The position numbers were made by a program, and so were the translations under genes. From Tritonibacter litoralis (lineage in GTDB: Bacteria > Pseudomonadota > Alphaproteobacteria > Rhodobacterales > Rhodobacteraceae): DNA of 64,000 bases. The DNA is taken from assembly GCF_009496005.1 (NCBI RefSeq), contig NZ_WIBF01000003.1, forward strand, positions 186,001-250,000, in the 5' to 3' direction. Under the pieces are notes generated by a model, which saw nothing but the letters and a program-made list of their open reading frames with translations, was not told the DNA's origin and made no database searches. Every line of letters starts with the position of its first letter. Positions within the stretch are counted from its first letter, which is position 1. Shown here in pieces: positions 1-9,290 of this stretch.

Positions 1-1229
1 AGATGAAGATTGCCTGCGCGCATGCATTGGCGAACCTGGCCCGCGAAGACGTTCCGGACGAGGTGGCGCTGGCCTATGGCAAATCGCTGACATTTGGTCG
101 CGACTACATCATCCCGACCCCCTTTGATCCGCGCCTGATCCACCGGATCCCGCCAGCGGTTGCCAGAGCGGGGATTGAAACCGGCGTGTCGCGTCGTCCG
201 ATCATTGACATGGACGCTTATGAGTTGAACCTCAAAAGCCGCATGGATCCAACGGCCTCGATCCTGCGCAGCCTGAACGCCCGTGCGCGGACCGCACAAT
301 CGCGGATGATCTTTGCCGAAGGGGACGACCCGCGCGTCTTGCGCGCTGCGGTGACCTATCAACGGTCTGGCTTCGGCAAGGCCTTGGTTGTGGGGCGCCC
401 TGAAGACGTCAAAGAGAAGCTGGAGGCAAGCGGTCTGGGCGATGCGGTTCGCGAATTGGAAGTGATCAATGCGGCCAACTCTCCGCATTTTGAGACCTAC
501 AAAGATTTCCTGTATGAGCGTTTGCAGCGCAAAGGGTTCGACCAAAAAGACATCCACCGTCTGGCGGGCCGTGATCGGCATGTGTTCTCAGCGCTGATGC
601 TGGCACACGGTCAGGGCGATGGTCTGGTGACCGGCGCAACACGCAAATCCGCCTATATTCTGGATCGGATCAACCATGTGTTTGATGCTGATGGTACCAA
701 AGGTGCGGCCGGTGTAACCGCCTTGTTGCACAAGGGGCGGATTGTTCTGATTGGCGATACGTTGGTGCATGAATGGCCAGACCAGGAAGATCTGGCAAAC
801 ATCGCCGAACGCGCTGCAGGTGTGGCCCGTCACATGGGTCTGGACCCGCGCGTGGCCTTTGTCAGCTTCTCTACCTTTGGCTATCCGGTGTCGGAACGGG
901 CTGAAAAGATGCACCTGGCGCCGGCGGTTCTGGATCGACGTGGGGTTGATTTCGAATACGAAGGTGAGATGACCGTAGATGTGGCGCTGAACAGTCGTGC
1001 CCAGGACGCCTATCCGTTCCAGCGTTTGACCGGGCCTGCAAACATCCTGATCGTACCTGCCCGCCATTCCGCATCGATTTCGGTCAAGCTGATGCAGGAA
1101 ATGGGCGGTGCCACCGTCATCGGCCCCATCCTGTCGGGGGTGAACAAGCCGATCCAGATCTGTTCAACCACGTCCACGGCCAATGACGTGTTGAACATGG
1201 CCATCCTGGCGGCAAGCAACATCGGATAA
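1..1229 (+). CDS. maeB: NADP-dependent malic enzyme with phosphotransacetylase domain, 3' part
   Basis: Malic enzyme of the large hybrid type: oxidative decarboxylation of malate to pyruvate with NADP, followed by a C-terminal phosphotransacetylase-like domain that in this family is regulatory. Only the C-terminal 408 residues lie in the window. The first ~90 residues are the end of the NAD(P)-binding half (TFGRDYIIPTPFDPRL), and from about residue 100 (MIFAEGDDPRVLRAA) to the end is the PTA-like domain. The ATG at base 3 is an internal methionine: these proteins are about 750 residues long, so the gene is cut by the window edge. A rho-independent terminator follows at 1242. Identification is by sequence resemblance and is secure; the cofactor preference is inferred from the family. 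Confidence 0.93.
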   Translation, partial: MKIACAHALANLAREDVPDEVALAYGKSLTFGRDYIIPTPFDPRLIHRIPPAVARAGIETGVSRRPIIDMDAYELNLKSRMDPTASILRSLNARARTAQSRMIFAEGDDPRVLRAAVTYQRSGFGKALVVGRPEDVKEKLEASGLGDAVRELEVINAANSPHFETYKDFLYERLQRKGFDQKDIHRLAGRDRHVFSALMLAHGQGDGLVTGATRKSAYILDRINHVFDADGTKGAAGVTALLHKGRIVLIGDTLVHEWPDQEDLANIAERAAGVARHMGLDPRVAFVSFSTFGYPVSERAEKMHLAPAVLDRRGVDFEYEGEMTVDVALNSRAQDAYPFQRLTGPANILIVPARHSASISVKLMQEMGGATVIGPILSGVNKPIQICSTTSTANDVLNMAILAASNIG

Positions 1230-1241
1230 CTACTCCGAATT

Positions 1242-1268
1242 AGAGAGGGGCGTTAGCCTCTCTCTTTT
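1242..1268 (+). terminator. Rho-independent terminator after maeB
   Basis: Stem AGAGAGG (1242-1248) pairs with CCTCTCT (1257-1263) around an 8-base loop and is followed by CTTTT. It begins 12 bases after the maeB stop codon. Confidence 0.7.
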
Positions 1269-1378
1269 GGGTTCGCAATTGTCGCCGCAGGGTGAGACCA
1301 AGGTTGAGTTCCCGGTTGACCTGGCTATGAGATTGCTCAAATTTACAGCTTTCGCATTGCCACAAGAGGAGAGCTGCG

Positions 1379-2269
1379 ATGGCCATTTGGAACCTCGGGT
1401 CTATTAATCTGGATCTGGTTTATTCCCTGTCGCATTTCCCAGCCGCCGGAGAGACATTGGCCGCGCAGGCCTTCCATCGTTACCTGGGGGGGAAGGGCGC
1501 AAATATGTCCGTTGCCGGCGCGCGCGCAGGGGCGACGGTACACCACATTGGTGCTGTGGGGACAGATGGCGCGGAGATGGTTGGCAAATTGACCGACACT
1601 GGCGTGAAAACCGACCACATTGCCAAGGTTCCGGTGGCAACCGGACATGCTGTGATCTCGGTTGTCGCTGGCACCGATGGTGACGCGGGTGAAAACCAGA
1701 TCATCCTGTTTCCCGGCGCGAACCAGACCCTGACCAAGGCGCAGGTCGCCCAGGCGCTGGATGGAGCAAAGGCTGGCGATATCTTTGTCACCCAGAATGA
1801 AACCAATATGCAGGTCGAAGCCTGCCGGATGGCTGCCGAAAAAGGCCTGCGCGTCTGTTACGCCGCTGCACCCTTTGATGCGGATGCGGTGGCGGCGGTT
1901 TTGCCATACCTCGACTTTCTGATCTTGAATGAGGTTGAGGCCGCGCAATTGGCCGAGGCGACCGGACAGCAGCCCGAAGCGCTGGGTGTTCGGGATGTTA
2001 TCATCACCCTTGGCTCCAAAGGCGCACGGCATATTGATTGCACCACGGGGCAAACTCATGACGTGAAAGCGTTCCGGGTTGAGCCCGTGGACACAACCGG
2101 GGCCGGCGATACATTCACCGGATATGTTCTGGCAGGGCTCGATCAAGGGCAGAGCATGGCAGAGGCGATGGAGACCGCCAATCGCGCCGGCGCTGTCATG
2201 GTCACCCGGCACGGCACATCAGACGTGATCCCCACCCTGGCCGAGGTCAACGCAGCGGACCTGACCTAA
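1379..2269 (+). CDS. PfkB-family carbohydrate kinase, ribokinase-like
   Basis: Cytoplasmic sugar kinase of the ribokinase/PfkB family, 296 residues, the usual length. The N-terminal family signature is present (GGKGANMSVAGARAGA, residues ~38-53) and the C-terminal signature carries the anion hole and catalytic aspartate (DTTGAGDTFTGY, residues ~239-250). An AGGAGAG ribosome binding site precedes the ATG. It stands alone between maeB and the convergent msrA, with no sugar transporter or isomerase beside it, so the substrate (ribose or another sugar) cannot be told from the context. Confidence 0.85.
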   Translation: MAIWNLGSINLDLVYSLSHFPAAGETLAAQAFHRYLGGKGANMSVAGARAGATVHHIGAVGTDGAEMVGKLTDTGVKTDHIAKVPVATGHAVISVVAGTDGDAGENQIILFPGANQTLTKAQVAQALDGAKAGDIFVTQNETNMQVEACRMAAEKGLRVCYAAAPFDADAVAAVLPYLDFLILNEVEAAQLAEATGQQPEALGVRDVIITLGSKGARHIDCTTGQTHDVKAFRVEPVDTTGAGDTFTGYVLAGLDQGQSMAEAMETANRAGAVMVTRHGTSDVIPTLAEVNAADLT

Positions 2270-2290
2270 GAAAAGGGGCCAACCGGCCCC
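2270..2290 (-). terminator. Terminator after msrA
   Basis: GGGGCC (2275-2280), tetraloop, GGCCCC (2285-2290). Read on the minus strand the stem is followed by TTTTCTT, just past the msrA stop. It may also end the convergent kinase transcript, but there is no T-run on the plus strand. Confidence 0.6.
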
Positions 2291-2294
2291 ATGA

Positions 2295-2963
2295 TCATTT
2301 GTGCTGATCGGCAAAGGGCGCAGCGGCACCCCACAGCTGTTTCACCCGCGCATCGCGGCCACAGGCTGCGCGATAGCGTTTGTAAGCCTCGGCCTGACGT
2401 TTGGGTCCAAAGCGTGTAAAAATCAGCTTGGTCCCTTTGTAGTAGTCCTGGTGGTATGCATCCGCCGGAAAGAAGGCGCCTTCATCCAAAATGGGCGTCA
2501 CAACGGTTTGGCCAAGATCTGACTGCGCCTTGGACTTTGCGTCACCGGCCGTTTTGCGCTCTGCCGGGGAGCCGACAAAAACAGCGGTGCGATAGCTGTC
2601 GCCGCGGTCACAGAACTGGCCACCGGCATCTGTTGGATCCACGGAGCGAAAGAACATGTCCAGCAAGGAACGACGGCTGATCTGGGCCGGGTCAAAGGTG
2701 ATCTGAACCGCCTCATAATGACCGGTGCCTCCGGCTGTGACCTGCTTGTAAGTCGGGTTACTTGCTGTCCCGCCGGTAAAGCCAGAAACCACCTCCAGCA
2801 CGCCGCCGACGCTTTCGAAATCGCTTTCGACGCACCAGAAACACCCACCTGCCACGGTCAATGTTTCGGCTTGTGCGGCTTGTGCTTCACTTACGTCCAT
2901 GAATGATCCGAGCGCCACTGCAACTGTCAATACAGCCAGTTTGAGTTTTTCAAAAGCAGTCAT
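2295..2963 (-). CDS. msrA: Peptide-methionine (S)-S-oxide reductase, exported
   Basis: Repairs oxidised methionine (the S-sulfoxide) in proteins. The hallmark GCFWC motif gives the catalytic cysteine at residue 41 and a second at 44, and a resolving-type cysteine lies near residue 201. I start at the ATG at 2963, which has a GGAGGC site upstream; an in-frame ATG 15 codons earlier would give an implausible Cys-rich leader. From this start the protein is 222 residues, and residues 1-31 look like a signal peptide (KLKLAVLTVAVALG...AQAA), so it probably acts in the periplasm. A single-gene unit with a terminator at 2270. Confidence 0.93.
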   Translation of the reverse strand: MTAFEKLKLAVLTVAVALGSFMDVSEAQAAQAETLTVAGGCFWCVESDFESVGGVLEVVSGFTGGTASNPTYKQVTAGGTGHYEAVQITFDPAQISRRSLLDMFFRSVDPTDAGGQFCDRGDSYRTAVFVGSPAERKTAGDAKSKAQSDLGQTVVTPILDEGAFFPADAYHQDYYKGTKLIFTRFGPKRQAEAYKRYRAACGRDARVKQLWGAAAPFADQHK

Positions 2964-3160
2964 CGGTGCCTCCTGTTGCCTACAACAAAATGAGCAGCCA
3001 GGCGGCAAAACGGCAATTCACAGCGGCGCGATGTCACGGAGTGGTGAAATATGCCGGAAGATGTTACGGTTTTGGCCCAAGATCTACATGTTTCTACAGC
3101 GATTTGGTTTGAATTGTTTCAAGACTTCCCGGCCTTGTCGCGCCTCCCGCTAACCTTTCG

Positions 3161-4189
3161 TTATTTGCGGTGATCGGCCATCTCTTTGATCTGTTTGAGT
3201 CTCTCTGCGCTGGATGGATGAGTTGCAAACCAGCTATTTTCTCCATCTGTTTCTTCAACATCTTTGAAAAGGCGTTGCAGCCCTTCCGGGCTAAACCCGC
3301 TTTTGTACAACAAATCTACTGCAAACCTATCCGCAGACAGTTCGTGTTTTCGCGAATAAGATAGGGACGCAAGTGTTTGTCCCTCTAACAGGACGTTCTC
3401 AAGTATCGGACCAACATCACCGGCGACCAGGGTAATGAGAGCGTAGACAGTAAGGGCTCTGTATAGTTGTTTGAGGCCGTGTTGCTCGACGACATGACCC
3501 ATTTCATGTGCTAAAACGCCTGCGATAACCGTTGGATCATCGCCATATCTGGTCACAAGCTCATCGCTTACAATGATCGTCCCGCCAGGTAAGGCGGCGG
3601 CATTGGCCCCCATGCCAGGCATTTCCCTAAAGATTAGTGTAAACGGTCTGTTCGCATCCACCGATAACATAAGTTGTTTCAAAACGCGTTTTTGATCTTT
3701 TTGCTTGTCAGCGCTCAAGTCGCTTTCTTCGAAAACAGTTAAGTCTAGGCTTTTGATGGAAGCTTTGTCGATTTGGCTCAATGCGGCGTGGGGGGTAAGC
3801 CAAACTGCCACCGTGACGAGAGCTGGCACGGCCAGTGACCACGCTGCAAATGCGCTTAGCAAGGAAAGGAATATGAAGGCTGCGAGGCGCAACCGAAAAA
3901 TTTCAAAATGGCGAAGCAGGCGGCTGGGCAATGGCTCTTGCATCAAGATCGAGATCTGGTGATCCTCGGTCTGAAACATCCAACCATCAGCAAAGTAAAC
4001 ATTACGCGGACCCGCACCTGCGGCCTGATCAAGCCGCACGTCAAGGGGAGCGGATTTTGTCAGTAGCAGCCCATCATCTGGATCCGTTAAAAAAATCCAA
4101 TCAGCGCTGACGTCGAGACGCGCGGATATTCGTTCGGAAGAGCCAGGCCGAAAGGCCCAGCCCGATATTGAAGGGTCATGTGCAGACAT
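3161..4189 (-). CDS. M48-family zinc metalloprotease, membrane-anchored
   Basis: Peptidase of the M48 (HtpX/Oma1/BepA-like) family, 342 residues. The zinc site is HEMGH (residues 228-232) with the third ligand a glutamate in SRKHELSADRFA (E283). A hydrophobic stretch at about residues 100-132 forms one or two membrane segments; the first ~90 residues are a soluble domain I do not recognise. The start codon directly abuts the stop of the DUF898 gene upstream (4190), so the two are co-transcribed and probably work together at the inner membrane. Substrate unknown; membrane-protein quality control is the family's usual role and is an inference here. Confidence 0.85.
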   Translation of the reverse strand: MSAHDPSISGWAFRPGSSERISARLDVSADWIFLTDPDDGLLLTKSAPLDVRLDQAAGAGPRNVYFADGWMFQTEDHQISILMQEPLPSRLLRHFEIFRLRLAAFIFLSLLSAFAAWSLAVPALVTVAVWLTPHAALSQIDKASIKSLDLTVFEESDLSADKQKDQKRVLKQLMLSVDANRPFTLIFREMPGMGANAAALPGGTIIVSDELVTRYGDDPTVIAGVLAHEMGHVVEQHGLKQLYRALTVYALITLVAGDVGPILENVLLEGQTLASLSYSRKHELSADRFAVDLLYKSGFSPEGLQRLFKDVEETDGENSWFATHPSSAERLKQIKEMADHRK

Positions 4190-5233
4190 TTACACCGGCA
4201 ATTCCAGCTCAATGCCCTCGATATCAGAGTACGCATCGCCAATTGCATTGGTTTCGGTCAAGACGTCTCCAGTAAAATCATCCAAGGAACCGTTCGGAAC
4301 CAAGGCGCTGTTTTCCGCAAGGTACCGTTGCATACGAACAGTTGCCCAAGGCAGCATCAGACCAAGTGAGAAAAGCACAACGATAAGGTTCGAAACCGCG
4401 ATCCATAATAGCGATAGTGGCTTAACGGTGGAGACAAACCCGTGTTTGTTTTCGCCGAGTTTAGTGTGTGCAAATATATGATTACGGATAATCGCTTGGT
4501 AAACTACGCTTGCAAAGGCCGCCGCCAGCAAGATTACCAAGTAACTAAGAAATAAATTTAGAAGCAAAATCGGATTGGCGAATAATGCCTCATTGGCAGT
4601 GGAAGTGATCTGACCGAAAATCACACCGGCCACCAATGCAACGCCAACAAGGACTATTCCGACTGCAGCAAGGAATGCCATGTAAAATGGTCCGATCTTG
4701 GAATCAAAATGAAATGATGTCGTTCCAAGGCGGTGATTGTTTATTCCGTACCGCTGTATAGCGCGCTGAACAAAGGGCCATGTTGTGTAGAGCGTTAGAA
4801 TTGACAGAACGGGGTAGACGAAGATCAAAAGGTAGAGTTGGCCAAGTTTGCCGACAAAGTCGAACCGTACGTTTGACCAGCTGCTGTTGCGTGCGTCGAA
4901 TCTTAAGCTTCTGACCAAAAGAACGGGAAATACTGCAACATATGCTATTAGCAATGCTGCAGCGAGAGGCGGTAGAAACTGTGCTGAAAGCGCGAAAACC
5001 AGTAGTGCTGCTACTACAATCGCGCGTCCGATGAGAATTTGCTGGCCAGTCGCATGATAGTCAAAGTTTCTGCCAGCAACAAAAGTGTTTTGGTAAAAGT
5101 ATTTCTTCGAACGTACTTTGGCCCAGGCGGAATAGACGCCCAATGTCACTATCGATAGCAGAAGGTTTACGATCCAGATTCCAAACCACTCGCGTGCGGA
5201 ACCGCGAAATTCAAATTTCTCATGAGTTTCCAT
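4190..5233 (-). CDS. DUF898 (YjgN-like) integral membrane protein
   Basis: 347 residues from the ATG at 5233, chosen because METHEKFEFRGSAREWFGIW is the usual DUF898 opening; an in-frame ATG 15 codons upstream is less likely. The family motifs TLGVYSAWAKVRSKKYFYQNT and, in the second half, NLIVVLFSLGLMLPWATVRMQRY mark two related repeats, each with several membrane segments. Function is unknown. It is first in a two-gene unit with the M48 protease and ends exactly where that gene begins, suggesting a membrane partner, adaptor or substrate for the protease. Confidence 0.85.
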   Translation of the reverse strand: METHEKFEFRGSAREWFGIWIVNLLLSIVTLGVYSAWAKVRSKKYFYQNTFVAGRNFDYHATGQQILIGRAIVVAALLVFALSAQFLPPLAAALLIAYVAVFPVLLVRSLRFDARNSSWSNVRFDFVGKLGQLYLLIFVYPVLSILTLYTTWPFVQRAIQRYGINNHRLGTTSFHFDSKIGPFYMAFLAAVGIVLVGVALVAGVIFGQITSTANEALFANPILLLNLFLSYLVILLAAAFASVVYQAIIRNHIFAHTKLGENKHGFVSTVKPLSLLWIAVSNLIVVLFSLGLMLPWATVRMQRYLAENSALVPNGSLDDFTGDVLTETNAIGDAYSDIEGIELELPV

Positions 5234-5321
5234 AAAATGTCCATCCAAAATAAACTTTACTTGCGCGAAAAAGCGCAAGTGACGGCGGGAGTGGACTGGA
5301 TTTTGTTAGTGTTTTCAACGA

Positions 5322-5348
5322 AAAACCGCCCATAAAATGGGCGGTTTT
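5322..5348 (-). terminator. Rho-independent terminator after argG
   Basis: Perfect 12-bp stem, AAAACCGCCCAT (5322-5333) with ATGGGCGGTTTT (5337-5348), and a 3-base loop. Read on the minus strand it ends in a T-run 17 bases past the argG stop, insulating argG from the DUF898-M48 unit. Confidence 0.85.
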
Positions 5349-5365
5349 GATCAATTTTTTGGGTG

Positions 5366-6592
5366 TTAGCCTTTGATTCGCTTATTTCGCGAAGCTAACA
5401 ATTTCAACCTTAGCGCGTTCAATTGGATGAAGCCTGCCGCGTCTTTTTGGTCATACGCGCCTGCATCTTCTTCAAAGGTCACATGCGCCTCGGAGTAAAG
5501 CGAGTGGTCAGACCAGCGGCCCACGGTTTTGGCCGAGCCTTTGTACAGCTTCAGCTTCACGGTGCCAGATACATGTTCCTGGGATTTGTCGATCAGCGCT
5601 TGCAGCATCTCACGCTCGGGCGAGTACCAGAAGCCGTTATAGATCAGCTCAGCATAGCGCGGCATGATCGAATCTTTCAGGTGGCCTGCGCCGGAATCCA
5701 GGGTGATCTGTTCGATACCGCGGTGCGCTTCCAGCAGGATGTCACCGCCAGGTGTTTCATAGATGCCGCGGGACTTCATGCCAACGAAACGGTTTTCAAC
5801 GAAATCCAGACGACCAATGCCGTGCTTGCGACCGTATTCATTCAGCTGGGTCAGAATGGTCGCCGGCGACAGTGCTTTGCCATTGATGGCAACCGCGTCA
5901 CCTTTTTCAAAAGTGATTTCGATGAACTCGGGCGTATCAGGTGCATCCTCGGGGTTCACGGTCCGCTGATAGACGTAATCCGGTGCCATTTCAGCCGGGT
6001 CTTCCAGTACCTTACCTTCGGACGAGGTGTGCAACAGGTTCGCATCAACCGAGAACGGCGCTTCGCCGCGTTTGTCCTTAGCGATCGGAATTTGGTTGGC
6101 TTCGGCAAATTCCAGCAGTTTGGTTCGCGAAGACAGGTCCCACTCACGCCACGGTGCGATCACCTTGATATCGGGGTTCAGCGCATAGGCCGACAGCTCG
6201 AACCGCACCTGGTCGTTACCCTTGCCGGTGGCACCGTGGGACACGGCGTCAGCACCGGTGGCTTCGGCAATCTCAACCAGACGTTTGGAGATCAACGGAC
6301 GCGCAATCGAGGTGCCCAGTAGGTACAGCCCTTCGTAGACCGCATTGGCGCGGAACATCGGGAAAACAAAGTCACGCACGAACTCTTCGCGGATGTCTTC
6401 GATAAAGATGTTTTCCGGCTTGATGCCCAGCAACTCAGCCTTTTTGCGGGCTGGTTCCAACTCCTCGCCCTGACCAAGGTCAGCGGTGAAGGTGACAACC
6501 TCGCAGCCGTATTCGGTCTGCAACCATTTCAGGATGATCGATGTATCAAGGCCGCCAGAGTAGGCCAGCACAACTTTCTTGGGCGCGGACAT
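5366..6592 (-). CDS. argG: Argininosuccinate synthase
   Basis: Joins citrulline and aspartate with ATP to make argininosuccinate, the penultimate step of arginine synthesis. 408 residues, full length for the family. The ATP-pyrophosphatase loop [10 protein letters not shown] lies at residues ~9-18; further landmarks are [13 protein letters not shown] and the [14 protein letters not shown] stretch that binds citrulline and aspartate. A monocistronic minus-strand gene with its own terminator. argJ, another arginine gene, is about 30 kb away in this window, so the pathway is scattered. Confidence 0.97.
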   Translation of the reverse strand: MSAPKKVVLAYSGGLDTSIILKWLQTEYGCEVVTFTADLGQGEELEPARKKAELLGIKPENIFIEDIREEFVRDFVFPMFRANAVYEGLYLLGTSIARPLISKRLVEIAEATGADAVSHGATGKGNDQVRFELSAYALNPDIKVIAPWREWDLSSRTKLLEFAEANQIPIAKDKRGEAPFSVDANLLHTSSEGKVLEDPAEMAPDYVYQRTVNPEDAPDTPEFIEITFEKGDAVAINGKALSPATILTQLNEYGRKHGIGRLDFVENRFVGMKSRGIYETPGGDILLEAHRGIEQITLDSGAGHLKDSIMPRYAELIYNGFWYSPEREMLQALIDKSQEHVSGTVKLKLYKGSAKTVGRWSDHSLYSEAHVTFEEDAGAYDQKDAAGFIQLNALRLKLLASRNKRIKG

Positions 6593-6713
6593 GGGATTTC
6601 CTCTTGATCAGAACGACTGCGCCCTACCGCTTTTTTGAACCAAGGGCAAGGATTTCAGGGTTGGTGGTTTTAACCTTTTGCGTTAAGCCCGCGTCGCATT
6701 CTGTTTTTTAAAT

Positions 6714-7487
6714 ATGGTATTCACCAATATGACATATAGCTCAACAGCCTGGAATCTATTCACCCATTCGTTTCACATGCTCACCCGAAACGCGGGCACC
6801 ATGTTGAAAATCCTGGCACTGCCCTTATTGCTCGCGGTCATTCTGTGGATCGCTATCGCAGTGCAGCTGCAAGGTGACGTTATGTTCCAGCTTTACCTGG
6901 GCGAATACCAATCGATTGCAGGCCCGCTGTTTATGATCTTTGTATTTTTGGTCGCGATCAATTTGACATTGATCTGGCCGGTGATTGTCTGGCACCGTTT
7001 TGTTCTGTTGGAAACACCGGTCGGTTGGGTCAATAAGATCAAAATTGCTAGTATCTTCAGATATTTTTTCACCTACATCGGCATTATGCTGTTGGTCCTT
7101 ATACCGTCGATGATTGTCATTTTCTCGGTCACCTCCGTGGTTGATGGGCAGACGCCTGGCTTTGCTGGTCTCACCAATTTTGTGGTGTCTCCCATCATTG
7201 CATGGATTGTGTATCGGTTGACGCCGGTGCTGCCAGGCATAGCACTTGAGAAAGAAGAAAACGGTATCCTGTCAGCTTGGCGCGCGACGGAGTCCGGTTC
7301 TGGAGCTCTATTCGTCTTGGGGCTGATTTTTGGGCTCATTGGGTTTGTGCAATCGATGATATCTTTTGTTTTGCCTGAAACGCTGGCTACAATCGTGAGC
7401 GTGCTGATCTCTGTTTTCATCTTGTTGTTACAGGTTAGTGTGGCCACCACAATCTATGGTCACTATGTCGAAGACCGCCCGATTTAA
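6714..7487 (+). CDS. Hypothetical polytopic membrane protein
   Basis: 257 residues and strongly hydrophobic, with about six predicted membrane segments (for example MLKILALPLLLAVILWIAI, residues ~36-54, and FTYIGIMLLVLIPSMIVIF, residues ~120-138). I do not recognise a family. The start is uncertain: ATG at 6714 or at 6729 (MTYSSTAWNLF), neither with a clear ribosome binding site. It lies head-to-head with argG and 65 bases before ilvA. Confidence 0.6.
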   Translation: MVFTNMTYSSTAWNLFTHSFHMLTRNAGTMLKILALPLLLAVILWIAIAVQLQGDVMFQLYLGEYQSIAGPLFMIFVFLVAINLTLIWPVIVWHRFVLLETPVGWVNKIKIASIFRYFFTYIGIMLLVLIPSMIVIFSVTSVVDGQTPGFAGLTNFVVSPIIAWIVYRLTPVLPGIALEKEENGILSAWRATESGSGALFVLGLIFGLIGFVQSMISFVLPETLATIVSVLISVFILLLQVSVATTIYGHYVEDRPI

Positions 7488-7552
7488 GTATTCTTTTGCA
7501 TGCTTTGCCTCCGCCCCTTGTCACCGGGGCGGGGTTGCGTCACCAAAGGGTT

Positions 7553-8779
7553 ATGAGTGATTTTCAGTCCAAAGCCCGCGCTGCCACCCAAGCCATGCGA
7601 GACGTGTTTCCCGCAACGCCACTCCAACGAAACGTCCTGTTGTCCGAGCGGTTTGGGGCAGAGATCTACCTCAAGCGGGAGGATCTGAGCCCTGTGCGAT
7701 CATATAAGATCCGGGGCGCTTTGAATGCGATGCGCAAACAACCCGAGCAGGATCTGTTTGTCTGCGCATCCGCCGGCAATCATGCACAGGGCGTGGCCTT
7801 TATGTGCAAGCAGATGGAAAAGCGCGGCGTGATCTTTATGCCGGTGACCACACCGCAGCAGAAGATCCAGAAAACCCGGATGTTTGGCGGCGACAATGTC
7901 GAGATCCATATGGTCGGCGACTATTTCGACGACACATTGACCGCAGCGCAAGACTGGTGCGCAGCGCAGGGCGGGCATTTTCTGTCCCCCTTTGACGATG
8001 ACGATGTGATCGAAGGTCAGGCCTCCATCGCGGTAGAGATCGAAGACCAGCTGGGCCGAGTTCCGGATCAGATTATCCTGCCTGTGGGAGGTGGCGGCAT
8101 GTCTTCTGGTGTGGCCACGTGGTTTGGCGACCGGACCCATTGCTTGTTTGCGGAGCCGTCGGGCGGGGCCTGTCTGAAGGCAGCATTGCAGGCCCGCCGC
8201 CCCGTGGCGCTGGACCGGGTGGATACATTTGTGGATGGGGCGGCTGTTGGGCGTATTGGGGCCAAGCCTTTTGCCTTGTTAAAAAACACACCGGTCCCTG
8301 ACGTCTTGACCCTATCCGAGGATCGGATTTGCACCACGATCCTTGAGATGCTGAATGTGGAAGGGATCGTTTTGGAACCCGCCGGCGCATTGGCGGTCGA
8401 GGCGCTGGGCGATGTCATCAGCTGGATCCGTGGCAAAACGGTTGTGTGCGTGACGTCGGGCGGGAATTTCGACTTTGAGCGTCTGCCCGAAGTGAAAGAA
8501 CGGGCACAACGCTATTCTGGTATCAAAAAGTATCTGCTGTTGCGGTTGCCGCAGCGTCCCGGCGCGCTGAAGGACTTTTTGAATATGCTTGGCCCCGAAG
8601 ATGATATCGCGCGGTTTGAGTACCTCAAAAAATCAGCGCGGAACTTTGGCACGGTCTTGATCGGGATCGAGACAAAACGCCCCGAGAACTTTCGGGATCT
8701 TTTTGATCGCCTGGACGAAAGTGGGCTGGTGTTCACCGATATTACAAACGATGAAACTCTGGCTCAGTTCCTGATTTAA
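7553..8779 (+). CDS. ilvA: Threonine dehydratase, biosynthetic (threonine ammonia-lyase)
   Basis: PLP enzyme that deaminates threonine to 2-oxobutanoate, the first committed step to isoleucine. 408 residues from the ATG at 7553 (MSDFQSKARAATQ); an earlier in-frame start is not family-like. The PLP lysine is in KREDLSPVRSYKIRGA (K52) and the glycine-rich phosphate loop is PVGGGGMSSG. The last ~85 residues (LLLRLPQRPGALKDFLNML...) form one ACT-like regulatory domain, so this is the shorter single-ACT form, not the two-ACT E. coli type. Confidence 0.92.
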   Translation: MSDFQSKARAATQAMRDVFPATPLQRNVLLSERFGAEIYLKREDLSPVRSYKIRGALNAMRKQPEQDLFVCASAGNHAQGVAFMCKQMEKRGVIFMPVTTPQQKIQKTRMFGGDNVEIHMVGDYFDDTLTAAQDWCAAQGGHFLSPFDDDDVIEGQASIAVEIEDQLGRVPDQIILPVGGGGMSSGVATWFGDRTHCLFAEPSGGACLKAALQARRPVALDRVDTFVDGAAVGRIGAKPFALLKNTPVPDVLTLSEDRICTTILEMLNVEGIVLEPAGALAVEALGDVISWIRGKTVVCVTSGGNFDFERLPEVKERAQRYSGIKKYLLLRLPQRPGALKDFLNMLGPEDDIARFEYLKKSARNFGTVLIGIETKRPENFRDLFDRLDESGLVFTDITNDETLAQFLI

Positions 8780-8800
8780 AGGAACCGGCCTGACGGCACC

Positions 8801-9127
8801 TCAACGATTGGGCAATTCCTGCAGGAACGTCAATTTAGACTGTTCGTACATGGTAACAATCGACGGCAAATCGACGCTGTCGCCCATTCCCTGGGCCGCG
8901 GCGCGTTCACCCTCCATGCATTGCATAGAAAATTTACGAAAGCCGAGGTTCAGAGCGCTTCCTTTGAGGAAGTGCAGGTCCTGCTCCAACGCACTGCGAT
9001 CGTTTGCTCGCAATTTGTCGAGAACACCCTCGACCTCTTCCAAAAAGATCTCGACAACTTCATCGAAGTCTTCGGCGCCGATTTCCTCTCGCAACTCTGA
9101 TACTCTGGACCAATCAATCATATCCAT
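8801..9127 (-). CDS. Histidine phosphotransfer (Hpt) domain protein
   Basis: A stand-alone Hpt domain of 108 residues that relays phosphoryl groups between histidine kinases and response regulators. The phospho-accepting histidine is H52 in LHFLKGSALNLGF, a canonical Hpt motif. Start at 9127 (MDMIDW) or two codons later. It is divergent from the response regulator-phosphatase at 9291, separated by about 160 bases that should hold both promoters. That regulator is the obvious candidate partner, but this is inference. Confidence 0.88.
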   Translation of the reverse strand: MDMIDWSRVSELREEIGAEDFDEVVEIFLEEVEGVLDKLRANDRSALEQDLHFLKGSALNLGFRKFSMQCMEGERAAAQGMGDSVDLPSIVTMYEQSKLTFLQELPNR

Positions 9128-9290
9128 TTCCCGCTATTCACACTATGACATGAAGCTCGTACCTTGTAGACGGTAAAATTACGGTGAAAGAGATGCGGTT
9201 GTTCAAGTTTTAGATTTCACTGACTGTTAAAGATCTATCGGGATAGTACCTAGTGAGAATAACAGATTTATCCCCTTTAACGAGGTATCC

